Origin: JAPLUA01 sp964625855
Lineage (GTDB): Bacteria > Verrucomicrobiota > Verrucomicrobiia > Limisphaerales > UBA8199
NCBI GenBank assembly: GCA_964625855.1
Contig: CAZVFC010000001.1
Coordinates: 186,001 to 250,000, forward strand
Length of the DNA stretch: 64,000 nt
Direction of reading: 5' to 3'
Below the pieces are notes generated by a model, which saw only the letters and a program-made list of their open reading frames with translations, did not search any database and was not told the origin of the DNA. Shown here one piece after another: positions 16,340 to 27,214 of this stretch (positions within the stretch are counted from its first letter, which is position 1; every line of letters starts with the position of its first letter). A program made the position numbers and the translations under genes.

Positions 16340-17188
16340 TCAGGGTTTGAAATACGCTGGCCGCTGGTAAACGCGCACGTAATCAACGTCGTGGAACTGA
16401 GGGAAGGTCGTCGTCTCATCCGGGTTGCCGGGCCACGCCCCGCCCACCGCGGTGTTCAGGATCAGGTAATGCGGCGTGTGAGGAATCCCGTTGGTCGTCG
16501 CATGGATCTGTTGGCCGTCAATGAACCAGCGCATCCTGTCCGGCTCCCATTCCAGCGCATAGACGTGAAAATCCTTTGTGTAATCGCAACTGCCCCTCCA
16601 GGTGCCGGAACTGGTCTTCTTCTGGCCGTCGAAGGTGTAATAGTGGAGGGTCCCATAGACAACCTTCGGTTCGTGTCCGAGAAACTCCATGATATCAATC
16701 TCGCTGTACCAGGGGCGAGCTTCCGGGATCAACCGCTCCTTGCCGTTGGCCACCGCTTCCGCCATCACATATTCCATCTGCCAATCCCGATTCTGCGGAT
16801 AGAGCCAGTGCGCCGGCCAAAGCCCCTTGCCGCCGGGCAAGCGGGCCCGAATCTCGAACCGCCCGTAGGTGGGGGCGAACTTCCCGCTGGTATCAACCCG
16901 CCCGCTTGTATAGCGTTGCGGCCCGAAATCTCTCACCCGGCTCCTCAACCGCAGGCAGCCCTTCTTGAGGTAAACCTCGTCGGGGAGATAGTACTGAAGC
17001 TCGTTGTGCTTGCTCTGTTCCCGCAGGAGCACGTTCCACTTCTTCGGGCTGAGGTTCTTGCCGTTGAACTCATCCCGCCAGATCAGTTTCCATTCTCCGC
17101 CAGCCGGGGGCTTCTCTGCGGCAGGCAAACCGCCCGCAAGGACTGTCACACAGAAGGTAATGGCCAGGGAAAGTCTGCTCGCAATCAT
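16340..17188 (-). CDS. Secreted GH16 glycoside hydrolase (laminarinase/endo-beta-1,3-glucanase-like)
   Basis: A 282-residue secreted enzyme with a signal peptide (SRLSLAITFCVTVLAGGLPAAE). The jelly-roll begins WKLIWRDEFNGKNLSPKKWN, the usual opening of bacterial GH16. The catalytic signature EIDIMEF is complete: nucleophile E163, D165 and acid/base E168. Other family words are GRFEIRARLPGGKGLWPAHWL, HVYALEWEPDRMRWFIDG, LILNTAVGG and DYVRVYQ at the end. The strict E-I-D-x-x-E form fits beta-1,3(-1,4)-glucanases rather than kappa-carrageenases, but the exact substrate is inferred. The ATG at 17188 is preferred over a GTG at 17200. The HAD gene follows on the same strand. Confidence 0.93.
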   Translation of the reverse strand: MIASRLSLAITFCVTVLAGGLPAAEKPPAGGEWKLIWRDEFNGKNLSPKKWNVLLREQSKHNELQYYLPDEVYLKKGCLRLRSRVRDFGPQRYTSGRVDTSGKFAPTYGRFEIRARLPGGKGLWPAHWLYPQNRDWQMEYVMAEAVANGKERLIPEARPWYSEIDIMEFLGHEPKVVYGTLHYYTFDGQKKTSSGTWRGSCDYTKDFHVYALEWEPDRMRWFIDGQQIHATTNGIPHTPHYLILNTAVGGAWPGNPDETTTFPQFHDVDYVRVYQRPAYFKP

Positions 17189-17329
17189 ATGCTCGTTCAC
17201 TTGTGCGCCAAGCGCGGTTGCCGGTGCGAAATACTCGTGGCGGGACGATGGCGACAGCCCGCCGATTAGTCAAGGAATTGGGTTCGAGCCGATGCAGTGG
17301 CGGCGCATTTGTTAGTTGTTGGTATGGTG

Positions 17330-17397
17330 GGTAGGGACGCCTCGCCGAGGCGTCACCGTCCACCCCAAACCGGACGCCTCATCGAGGCGTCCCTACC
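17330..17397. repeat. Intergenic inverted repeat (25-nt arms)
   Basis: Arms at 17330-17354 and 17373-17397 are complementary except at two positions; the outer word is GGTAGGGACGCCTC. Each arm also contains its own small palindrome (GACGCCTC..GAGGCGTC). It lies in the gap between the divergent GH16 and nadE genes, so it is not acting as a simple transcription terminator for either. Confidence 0.85.
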
Positions 17398-17480
17398 AAT
17401 GACTCGCGAATGCGCTCCTCGCAGCCGCATTTCCCAGTTTAGCATTGGAAATCGCGCGCATCTGGGGTAGATCAGTGCCT

Positions 17481-19538
<2,058 letters not shown>

Positions 19539-19543
19539 CTCGA

Positions 19544-19601
19544 GTAGGGCGGGCGTCTCGCCTGCCCTTCCCGGCCGAGGCAGGCGAGACGCCTGCCCTA
19601 C
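19544..19601. repeat. Inverted repeat between convergent genes (23-nt arms)
   Basis: Arms at 19544-19566 and 19579-19601 pair with one mismatch around 12 bases, built on GTAGGGCGGGCGTCTCGCC. The right arm covers the stop codon of the converging gene at 19598. A stem this long between two converging genes could stop transcription from both sides, although no T run follows. Confidence 0.8.
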
Positions 19602-20374
19602 TTCAGCCGTTTGCCCCAGAGCCCGTGCTGTTCCTCCGAGTAACGGTCGCGCTCGGCAAAACGGCAGCCATAGCCCGCTGATCCCGGGAAGATGAAGATG
19701 ACTCCCCGGTTGCGGTAACTCCAGGGATTCAGGCAGAACTTGTAATCGGCAGGAACGCTCTGGGCGATGTAGTTCAGATCCAGCTTCCGGTCCTCATACT
19801 GGTCGAAGCACAAGCCGTTGCCCGCGTCAAAGTCGTCTATCACGATCACCGGCTTCTCGCACTCCTTGAATATGATAGCCATCTCGTCCTGCAGCGGCCA
19901 ATACGCACCCCAGTGGGCGTCGAGGAAGAACAGCGACTGCGCACGGATCTCGGGCAGGTGCGCGCGCAGGAAATCCGGCGAGTTCTTCGTCTCGTAGATC
20001 AGGTTATCGGCGAAATACAGTTCGGGCCGGCGTTTCCAGTCAATCACGTCGCAGGTGAAGACCTTGTCGAACAGCAGGCTCATGGCCACTGAGGTCTCTC
20101 CGTCGTAGGTGCCGGTCTCGACGAAGTTGCGCAGGCCAAAGTCGGCTTTGAGCTTCTTGACGACCCGCACGAAGTTGGGGTCAATAATCGTGCGGCAGCC
20201 GCAGTTGTCGTGCATGTAGCGGTCGAAGGCTTTGGTGTCCTGCCCAAACCTCTGCCGCAGCTCATTTACTTCAGCAGCCGTCAAACGGCGGGCCTCGCGC
20301 TTCTTGATCTTGTAATTGATCAGCCAGTTGAGCAGGGCTCCCCCCACCGCAGTCTTTTTAAATGCTTCCAGCAT
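19598..20374 (-). CDS. Methyltransferase-like protein (class I SAM fold) in glycan cluster
   Basis: A 258-residue protein. Residues about 75-100 read FGLRNFVETGTYDGETSVAM, the form of motif I (hhExGxxxGxT) used by a group of small-molecule methyltransferases near polysaccharide genes. Then come VFTCDVIDWKRRPE and SLFFLDAHWGAYWPLQDE, where the Asp/His pair is typical of the same group. A conserved VIVIDDFD follows. The N-terminus (LLNWLINYKIKK) is a basic amphipathic helix without a signal peptide. The substrate is unknown; neighbours are glycosyltransferase and membrane proteins, which suggests surface-glycan modification. The start ATG at 20374 is the first in frame. Confidence 0.65.
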   Translation of the reverse strand: MLEAFKKTAVGGALLNWLINYKIKKREARRLTAAEVNELRQRFGQDTKAFDRYMHDNCGCRTIIDPNFVRVVKKLKADFGLRNFVETGTYDGETSVAMSLLFDKVFTCDVIDWKRRPELYFADNLIYETKNSPDFLRAHLPEIRAQSLFFLDAHWGAYWPLQDEMAIIFKECEKPVIVIDDFDAGNGLCFDQYEDRKLDLNYIAQSVPADYKFCLNPWSYRNRGVIFIFPGSAGYGCRFAERDRYSEEQHGLWGKRLK

Positions 20375-20411
20375 AGGAAATGTTCACCGTCGCCGTGACC
20401 GTCACCCGGGT

Positions 20412-21656
20412 TCAACCCAGCTTCTTGTTCGGATCGCGCTTCCCTTTGGAGGTGAGGCCGACCAGCAGCCCTTTGGCTTCGTTGGCCACCATGCCCAGGA
20501 AGCGGAAGAAGCGCCGCAGGGCGCTCAGGCGCGGCCAGGCCAGGATCGTGTCTTTGGCCACCCGCTCCGCTTCCGCGTTCCGGCCCAGCGCCCGGAGGCA
20601 TTGGACCATCATTTCCTGCGCCTGCCGCGCCCGGATGTCGGCGAGTTGCGTGGCCTCCAGGTATTTGAGCGCCTCGGCGTAATCCTTCTTGTCGAAGAAC
20701 TGCTGCGCGATGCCAAGCAGCCGGCTGACCGCATGCGCTTCCTGTTTGAAGTAGAGCGGGCTGAAGCGATCCCGTTCCTCGGGGGACATGGCCGTGTGGC
20801 GTTCTTCCTGGAACGTGGAATACACGTCGGAGAAACTCTCCTCTTCCTTCTTAAAGCCGGCGGCCACCGCTTCCATCTTTGCCAGCGCTGCGGCGCGGGC
20901 CGTTTCATCCTTGGGGTACATGGCGTGAATCAGTTTCGTGGCAGTCTCTTTTCTCTCGATCAAGGTCAGTTGGAAAAACCGCGTCCAGAACGGCAGGCAG
21001 CGCATGCGCTGGGTGCGGCCTTTGCCGCGGATGGGCGAAAGCAGCATCGGGATGTTGATGTAGCGGTCCACCATGCGGCCGATCTGGTCCACCCACTTGT
21101 CGTCATACCAATAATGGAAATACCCCGCATAGACGCGCCCCATTGTGTTCAGCCAGCCCCAGCCGATGATCGGAAACGTCGCAATGGCGGGCGCGACCGG
21201 ATCATACGGGCAGGCCAGCAGAATGCCATCCGGGTATTTGGCTACCTCAGCCCGGAGAACGTCATCCCATCCCTGCGTCTCGAACCGCACATCGTCGTTG
21301 GCGATCATATAGACTTCGGCCGTGCGCCCCAGCGCCGTCCACAAGACCTGGTAGGTCTGGCCCCAGTCGGGTGTCCGCGGCCCGATATGCCAATGCACCG
21401 GGAATCCCAGGTCCGGGAACTTGCCCCCGTCAATCGCCGCGCGCGTCACCTGGTCGTCGTCATCCACATACAACCACAGGGCTACCTTGTCTTTGCGGCG
21501 GGTCGTAGCCCGCAAAGACTCGAACACCTCCAGCAGCATGTCCGGCCGGCCGCGGGTGGAGAGCAGGATAGCAATCTCCCCGCGCTTGATCTCAGGTTGG
21601 GCAGGGGCGGCAGGCCCGGCATTATTCATGGGCGCACAAGTTAGGGAATTGTCCAT
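20412..21656 (-). CDS. GT-A glycosyltransferase-like protein with C-terminal helical repeats
   Basis: A 414-residue protein. Residues about 25-200 resemble a GT2-type nucleotide-sugar transferase: EIAILLSTRGRPDMLLEVFES opens the fold (split at R35), WLYVDDDD supplies an acidic metal/nucleotide-binding motif, and MIANDDVRFETQGWDD gives the second acidic site. The later part (residues about 280-400) is helical, with TPR-like repetition (EALKYLEATQLADIRAR, QCLRALGRNAEAERVAK). No signal or membrane helix is visible. The methyltransferase-like gene follows 37 bases downstream on the same strand, and the YfhO-like membrane protein precedes it. The sugar donor and acceptor are unknown. A second ATG at 21629 is possible. 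Confidence 0.75.
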   Translation of the reverse strand: MDNSLTCAPMNNAGPAAPAQPEIKRGEIAILLSTRGRPDMLLEVFESLRATTRRKDKVALWLYVDDDDQVTRAAIDGGKFPDLGFPVHWHIGPRTPDWGQTYQVLWTALGRTAEVYMIANDDVRFETQGWDDVLRAEVAKYPDGILLACPYDPVAPAIATFPIIGWGWLNTMGRVYAGYFHYWYDDKWVDQIGRMVDRYINIPMLLSPIRGKGRTQRMRCLPFWTRFFQLTLIERKETATKLIHAMYPKDETARAAALAKMEAVAAGFKKEEESFSDVYSTFQEERHTAMSPEERDRFSPLYFKQEAHAVSRLLGIAQQFFDKKDYAEALKYLEATQLADIRARQAQEMMVQCLRALGRNAEAERVAKDTILAWPRLSALRRFFRFLGMVANEAKGLLVGLTSKGKRDPNKKLG

Positions 21657-21730
21657 GAGAAGTCAATCCGTGCTTCGATCTCTGCTTCTATGCGTCTTGA
21701 ATCCGAGCCAGACGCCTGCCGGGCGAAGTG

Positions 21731-24427
21731 CTACTTAGCAGGAGCGGGCGCGCGAGACGCGGACAGTGGCGGCTTCTTGTCCCGGGCAACCGCCAGATAA
21801 CCGATCAGGAGCATGGCCACCAGGACCGCCGCGATGCTGACGTAGAGCATGTCCACCGGCGGTGCAAAGCGGAACTCAACCGTATGGGCTCCCGGTTGCA
21901 AAAAGACGCCGCGCATCAGGTAATTGCAGCGCAATAACTGTGCGGGCTTTCCGTCCACCGACACCCTCCAGTTCGGGTCAAAGCGGTCGTTCAAAAGCAA
22001 CACCGACGGCACAACTGGGTTTGCCTTTAGCACGATATGCTTGGGCGCGTAACTTGCGAACTCCACGGTGCCGGCGCTCTGATTAGTGCTGTTCGTCGCG
22101 GTCGAGGCAGGCAGCGGATCGGCCACCAGCACCGTCTGCTCGGGATGGAAGTCCTCGCTCGGCAGCAGTTTCAGCGTCGCCTCGTCGTTGGTGCTGACCT
22201 GCCAGTTCGCGTAGAGCTTCGCCCTTGGCAGCGCGCCGGTGAACTCGAACACCGCGTATTGGCCTTCCGGGTTGGGGACCGCGGTCAATTCCTCCAGACG
22301 AGTGGGCTCGGCGATGCCCGGCTTGGGCGCAATGCTGAACCTTTGGGCAAACCGGAACCGACGCTGGACGGGATCAATCTGCTGGTTGAGAACGTCGAGG
22401 AACCCAGCGGCGCCAAGCAGGTAGCGGGTATTGGTAAGCTGCCACCGGCGCGTGATCCGAGGCAGAGCGTTGCTCGTGCCGTTGTAGAACAAGGCTGTTT
22501 CGAAAGCAATCTGGTCCTGCTTCGGACGTGGGTTCATAATTTGGTCGAGCGACTGTATATTGTAATACTGGAAAAGCTGCTGCTTCCACTCGATGTCGTA
22601 GAGCTGGCTGAAGAGCGCCAGTTGCGGCGGTGGGTTGAACGGCAGGACGGCGACGCGCTGCTCGTAAGGCTTCTCGCGCAGGAAATCAATGATCGGGTTC
22701 GAGGCGTACTTCTGCACCCAGTCCCAGGTAATGACCCAAGGCAGGTTGGCCCGCCCCAGGTCAAAGACCAGCAGCACACCGAGCAGAATCGCTCCCGTGC
22801 GCGCGCGCCGGCCATTGAAGTATCCACTAAGCACCAACGCGACTACACCCAAGCCCAGCGCGAGCAAGAGCGCGAACCAGCCGACCTGCCGGATGCTAAA
22901 GTTGGCAATGGCTGTGGCCATGGCCGCCTCGAAATCCACCTCTTGCAGGTAAGCCACCAGCCGCTCCCGTGAGGAAGCGTAGATCAGCCAGCCGAGCACA
23001 CCAGCCGCCAGAGCCACGACCGAGCCCCGAGCCCACCCGCGGTCGAAGGCGGTGGCTCGGGTCCACAGCGCTTTGAGGTGCGACGCGAGATCGCGCACGG
23101 CGGCGGTCGGTGTTTCCAGGCAGCTCCGGCTCAGACCGTGCACGCCGTAGGCAAACAGGATGACCAGGATCCACTCGACCACGTGGAAGAACTTGGATGG
23201 GTTGCGCATTGTCGAAGCAAACGGCAGGGCATAGAAGAGCTGATAGAAAGGTGCAAACCGCCCGAACCCGACCAGCACGCAGATCAACCCTACCCCACTC
23301 CAGAACCAGATGAACTTCCGTTCCGTTAACGAGAACACCGAGTTCTGCTTGCGGAACGCCTGCAGGATCGTCCACAATGCAATCAACACTACGGACACCC
23401 CAGCGTAGATGCCCCCGCCACCATAGCGGATCGGGTAAGCCCTCGCGTCAGGGCGGGGCTCCTGCTTGCCGGAGGCAAAATACCGGTCCCAAGAGCCGTG
23501 GCGGCCGCACCGGCCCCAGTAATTTCCACCGCCCGGGGTATCCATTCGAAAGCCAAAGATGCCCGGGACGATCATGCTGAGCGCCTCCGCCTTGGGCATG
23601 CTCCACATGGTCGCCTCATCCCAGCGCTGAGCCTTGCTCTCGGCATCCTGACCCATGCCGGCAACACCCTTGATCTGGGTGCTGACGAGAGTGCTGACTG
23701 CCGAAACCGCTATGAAAGCCGCGAATAGGACCACCACCCCTAACCGCCCGAAGCCTCGGACCAGCCGCTGCGGCGCGCTGCCATCACCGGCCAACGCTTG
23801 AAACACCACAAATGCGGCGACCACAATGCTGAAAATGGCACCGATATCAAATGCCTCCATCACACCCATGCCCACGGCAAGGCCCGCCAGCGCAACCCGG
23901 ACCCAGCGCCGGCGCGATGTCTGGTCGGCCAGTGCCGCCAGGGCGAGGAAGTCGAATCCGAAGCTCAACGGTTGCGACGCCACGCCCCAGCAGGCGGTCG
24001 AAAAGAAGTCCGAGTTCAAGCTCGCCGCGATGCCACCCAGGAAACAGGCCAGGGGCGAGAACTTCCACTGCCGGAAGCAGAACCAGGCGCTTAAGCCAAG
24101 AAACAGAAGTGCGAACGGGGCATAGACCTTCGAGAAGTAGAGCGGACCCAGGACTAAGCTCAAGCCATTGGTAATGTTCGGTGATGCGCTGGGACCGGTG
24201 GTGCCGATCCAGTTCAATTCCTGCCAGTAACCAAAAAAACCTTCAGGCTGGCTCGCGCACTTCGCGCTGATGGCGCCGAGTGGCCCGTCGTTTGAGAAGA
24301 CCGTGCGGCCGGGCAACAGCCCTTCGCGAAAGAGAAAACCCAGCAGAACAACCAGCCAGAGGGCCATCCAACCAAACCGGCGCCAATCAGATAGCTGCTC
24401 CCCGGGTCCGCTTTTGGATTGATTCAT
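21731..24427 (-). CDS. YfhO-like large polytopic membrane protein
   Basis: An 898-residue protein with a dozen or more hydrophobic helices in the first two thirds (WMALWLVVLLGFLF at the start, then ALLFLGLSAWFCF, VVAAFVVFQALAG and others) and a C-terminal extracytoplasmic part of about 250 residues before a last helix (LYVSIAAVLVAMLLIGYLAV). NSDFFSTACWG and the C-terminal YAPKHIVLKA...VLLNDRFDPNWRVSVDG wording match the YfhO family of GT-C-like membrane proteins, linked in Gram-positives to lipoteichoic acid glycosylation. The ATG at 24427 is chosen because earlier in-frame ATGs add a low-complexity, Arg-rich stretch. It is divergent from the next membrane protein with 52 bases between starts. 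Confidence 0.8.
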   Translation of the reverse strand: MNQSKSGPGEQLSDWRRFGWMALWLVVLLGFLFREGLLPGRTVFSNDGPLGAISAKCASQPEGFFGYWQELNWIGTTGPSASPNITNGLSLVLGPLYFSKVYAPFALLFLGLSAWFCFRQWKFSPLACFLGGIAASLNSDFFSTACWGVASQPLSFGFDFLALAALADQTSRRRWVRVALAGLAVGMGVMEAFDIGAIFSIVVAAFVVFQALAGDGSAPQRLVRGFGRLGVVVLFAAFIAVSAVSTLVSTQIKGVAGMGQDAESKAQRWDEATMWSMPKAEALSMIVPGIFGFRMDTPGGGNYWGRCGRHGSWDRYFASGKQEPRPDARAYPIRYGGGGIYAGVSVVLIALWTILQAFRKQNSVFSLTERKFIWFWSGVGLICVLVGFGRFAPFYQLFYALPFASTMRNPSKFFHVVEWILVILFAYGVHGLSRSCLETPTAAVRDLASHLKALWTRATAFDRGWARGSVVALAAGVLGWLIYASSRERLVAYLQEVDFEAAMATAIANFSIRQVGWFALLLALGLGVVALVLSGYFNGRRARTGAILLGVLLVFDLGRANLPWVITWDWVQKYASNPIIDFLREKPYEQRVAVLPFNPPPQLALFSQLYDIEWKQQLFQYYNIQSLDQIMNPRPKQDQIAFETALFYNGTSNALPRITRRWQLTNTRYLLGAAGFLDVLNQQIDPVQRRFRFAQRFSIAPKPGIAEPTRLEELTAVPNPEGQYAVFEFTGALPRAKLYANWQVSTNDEATLKLLPSEDFHPEQTVLVADPLPASTATNSTNQSAGTVEFASYAPKHIVLKANPVVPSVLLLNDRFDPNWRVSVDGKPAQLLRCNYLMRGVFLQPGAHTVEFRFAPPVDMLYVSIAAVLVAMLLIGYLAVARDKKPPLSASRAPAPAK

Positions 24428-24479
24428 AGCGTCGGAGTGTTCTTCATTTCCGCGTGAAAGAAAATAGAATTCTCGCCGC

Positions 24480-26504
24480 ATGAGATTGCCGCGCGAGAGC
24501 GGGCGCGGCGCCGGGGACCGCCGGGGTGTCTGGCTCTGGGTCCTCAGCCTTTTTCTAATCGGCCTAGGCGCTCGGCTCTGGCTGATCGCGCGGTTTGGCA
24601 CACCGCTGCCGTTCTGGGACCAGTGGGAGGAGGCTCGTGTAGTTTACATCCCCTTCTTCGAAGGAAAGCTGTCGCTGGCCGATCTCTTCTCGGCGCACAA
24701 CGAGCACCGGATCTTCTTTACCCGCATCTACGGCCTGGGGCTGCTGCTTCTGAACGGCCAGTGGGATAATCAGTTGCAGACGGTTGCCAACGCCATCCTG
24801 CATTGTGGCACGATGACCGGCCTGGGTTGGTTAATGTGCCGCTGGCTGGAAAAGAGGTCCTGGATATTGCTTTGGCTGCCGCTGGTTCTGGTGCTCGCCC
24901 TGCCCTTCGGATGGGAGAACTCGTTGGCCGGGTTTCAGTCCCAATTCTACTTCCTCGTCCTGTTCTCCCTCTTGACCCTATGGCTGTTGGGACTGCAGCC
25001 TTCCGGTTCAAGGTTGTGGTGGTGCGGTGTGGCCGCAGCTATGATGGCACTGTTCACCGTCGGCTCGGGTTTCCTGGCGGCTGTCACGGTGTTTGCGCTG
25101 GTGGTGTTCCGCATTTGCCGTCAACCTGAAGGCTGGAAACGCCAGACTTTGACGCTGGCTGTCTGCGCCGCGGTGGCGGCAGCGGGCCTCCTGCTGAAGA
25201 CGGATGTCCTGCACCATCACCTGCTGCAGGCGCATTCGGCCGGCGAATTCCTGGCCGCCTTGGGCGCGAACCTGGCGTGGCCCTGGATCGTTGTCCCTTC
25301 TTTCGCGTTCCTCAATCTGCTGCCGCTCGCGCTGCTTGCCTGGCGGTATTTCAAGAAACGGGATGAATCCTCCCCAGCCGCGGAAATGACGCTGGCTATC
25401 GGCATGTGGGCCGTGCTGCAAGCCGCTGCTACGGCGTATGCGCGGGGCGCCGACGGACGACCACCCGGATGGAGGTATATGGATTCCACCAGCTTCATCC
25501 TTGTCGCCAACTGCTTCAGCATCGCCGTCCTGCTAAGCAGCTATCGGTTCTCCCGCAGGAGTCTCCGTGATGATCCATTCGGCAATTTGCTGTCTGCGAT
25601 CTCACCTTCGGGTTCACGGCTGATCCGCTCAGCAAGGCTCTTTCTGCTCACGGTTCTCTCCCTTTGGGCAGTCGCTTGCATAGCTGGACTGGCGTTGTTG
25701 AGTCTGCGCGCCTGGCAGATTGACATTCCTGAGCGCCAACTCTGTTTCCGTGCCCAACTGCAACTTGCCCGCGCCTTCATGGCCACGGACGATCCCCGCG
25801 TCTTCGACCACGAACCCAGATCGTACCTGCTGGCATATCAGGGGGATCCACTTGCCCCCCCTTTGCGCTATGAGGCGGAGTGGACGGTCGAGTATCTTCG
25901 CAACCCGACAGTAAGGAACCTCCTACCCGCTTGCGTGCGACTCCCGCTGGCGGTCCAAGCCGATCCCGCAGCGACGCATGGCTTTGTGACCAATGCCTAT
26001 CGCTTGGCCAAGCGCGGACCGCCGACGGAAGCGTATTGGGGCTCCTACACCGAGGATGGGGTGGCAGCGAAAAGCCGCTTCCAAAGCATGTCTGTTACCA
26101 GAAGCAAGCTTCGGTTTCTTGAATTCAGGGTGGCCGGTGATTTGGGCAAGCCCGGCTTGTCGCTGGATCTGCTCGACCTGACTTCCGGGAAAACTACCTC
26201 TGTAAAGCCTCCTCAAGCGCCCGGGGACCACTGGCAGACTTATCAAGTCAGAGCACCCCATGGGGACTTTAAGATCATTGCGAGCGACGAGAGTGATAGC
26301 GGATGGTTCGCCTTTCAGGCACCTCGGGAGGCAGGCCGGTTGTCTTGGCTGGCGGCGCGACTGGTGTCTTTCGGCGGCAGCTTGTTTATAGCCGGTGTGG
26401 GCAATTCGTTGATCTGCCTGGCCATCGCCTTACGCCGTCGCCCGAAGGGGCCAACTCTCCGTCAAACGGCGAATCCTGAGCGACCTTTCACATTTGCCAG
26501 TTGA
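24480..26504 (+). CDS. GT-C-like polytopic membrane protein of unknown function
   Basis: A 674-residue protein with about ten hydrophobic helices over residues 18-420, starting WLWVLSLFLIGLGARLWLI, followed by a soluble C-terminal part of about 200 residues and one last helix (LVSFGGSLFIAGVGNSLICL, near 645). The first extracytoplasmic loop contains PFWDQWEEA and SAHNEHRIFF. Acidic pairs in this place are common in GT-C glycosyltransferases that use lipid-linked sugars, so that class is a reasonable guess, but no exact family is recognised. It is divergent from the YfhO-like gene, 52 bases apart, and probably shares its promoter region and pathway. Confidence 0.7.
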   Translation: MRLPRESGRGAGDRRGVWLWVLSLFLIGLGARLWLIARFGTPLPFWDQWEEARVVYIPFFEGKLSLADLFSAHNEHRIFFTRIYGLGLLLLNGQWDNQLQTVANAILHCGTMTGLGWLMCRWLEKRSWILLWLPLVLVLALPFGWENSLAGFQSQFYFLVLFSLLTLWLLGLQPSGSRLWWCGVAAAMMALFTVGSGFLAAVTVFALVVFRICRQPEGWKRQTLTLAVCAAVAAAGLLLKTDVLHHHLLQAHSAGEFLAALGANLAWPWIVVPSFAFLNLLPLALLAWRYFKKRDESSPAAEMTLAIGMWAVLQAAATAYARGADGRPPGWRYMDSTSFILVANCFSIAVLLSSYRFSRRSLRDDPFGNLLSAISPSGSRLIRSARLFLLTVLSLWAVACIAGLALLSLRAWQIDIPERQLCFRAQLQLARAFMATDDPRVFDHEPRSYLLAYQGDPLAPPLRYEAEWTVEYLRNPTVRNLLPACVRLPLAVQADPAATHGFVTNAYRLAKRGPPTEAYWGSYTEDGVAAKSRFQSMSVTRSKLRFLEFRVAGDLGKPGLSLDLLDLTSGKTTSVKPPQAPGDHWQTYQVRAPHGDFKIIASDESDSGWFAFQAPREAGRLSWLAARLVSFGGSLFIAGVGNSLICLAIALRRRPKGPTLRQTANPERPFTFAS

Positions 26505-26543
26505 GTCAGCGGCGCAATCACTGGTAAGGTCCCATGCATTGTT

Positions 26544-27071
26544 ATGACCCCCAGCATCCCCGCCGAGGAAGTTGTCCTGGACACGAAATGGTTTCAGCTC
26601 GTGGCCCGGCGTCCACCTGCTTACAGCGAGCCGCATTATTCGATCCGCACGCGCGATTATGTAGCGATCGTTGCAGTGAACCTGAAGGGAGAGCTGTTGC
26701 TGGTGCGCCAGTTCCGCCCGGCCGTCTGGGCAACCACTCTTGAGCTTCCCAGCGGCCACGTGGAGCCGGGACAGACCCCGGAGGAAGCCGCCCGCGCCGA
26801 ACTGTTGGAAGAGACTGGCCACGAGGCGGAATGCTTCGAGTTGCTGGGCAACTTCTCGCCGGATACGGGCCGGCTCGGCAACCGGATGTGGTGCTTTTTT
26901 GCGGGCAGGGCCGTGCCGACCCGAAACTCGGCCTACCAACCCGAAGCCGGCATCGAGCTTGTTTTTTACCGAGGAACCCTTCGCGACCTTCTCCGCGAGG
27001 AAGGCTTCTACAGCGCGTTGAACTGCGCAGCGCTGCTTGCCGCCGCCCTGCAGGAAAAGCTCAAGGTCTGA
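26544..27071 (+). CDS. Nudix hydrolase, ADP-ribose pyrophosphatase-like
   Basis: A 175-residue cytosolic Nudix protein. The N-terminal strands (VVLDTKWFQLVARRP, YVAIVAVNLKGELLLVRQFRPAV) and EL(P)SGHVEPG are the ADP-ribose/nucleotide-sugar pyrophosphatase form. The Nudix helix reads EEAARAELLEETGHEA; it keeps the catalytic EExG but has Q in place of the first Glu and A in place of Arg of the canonical G(x5)E(x7)REUxEExGU. The Ala-Glu variant is common in this subgroup, while the Gln is less usual. It starts 39 bases after the membrane protein gene on the same strand. The substrate (ADP-ribose or a nucleotide sugar) is inferred from fold wording only. Confidence 0.85.
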   Translation: MTPSIPAEEVVLDTKWFQLVARRPPAYSEPHYSIRTRDYVAIVAVNLKGELLLVRQFRPAVWATTLELPSGHVEPGQTPEEAARAELLEETGHEAECFELLGNFSPDTGRLGNRMWCFFAGRAVPTRNSAYQPEAGIELVFYRGTLRDLLREEGFYSALNCAALLAAALQEKLKV

Positions 27072-27214
27072 GATAGGCCCAGGTGCGTTAGCCCAAATTA
27101 TATTGTTGCCATTGGTCCGCCGCCCCATCATAATAGCCATCAACTTCACGAGGTTGAACTCGTGCAGCTCAGTACAACAAAGACCGACAGCAAAATGAGA
27201 GAGGACCAACCGCT

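Noticed and set aside
17275..17320. GGGTTCGAGCC near 17282, resembling a tRNA T-arm
   Set aside because: No acceptor, D or anticodon arm can be folded around it; it lies in a gap between divergent genes and lacks a CCA-compatible end.
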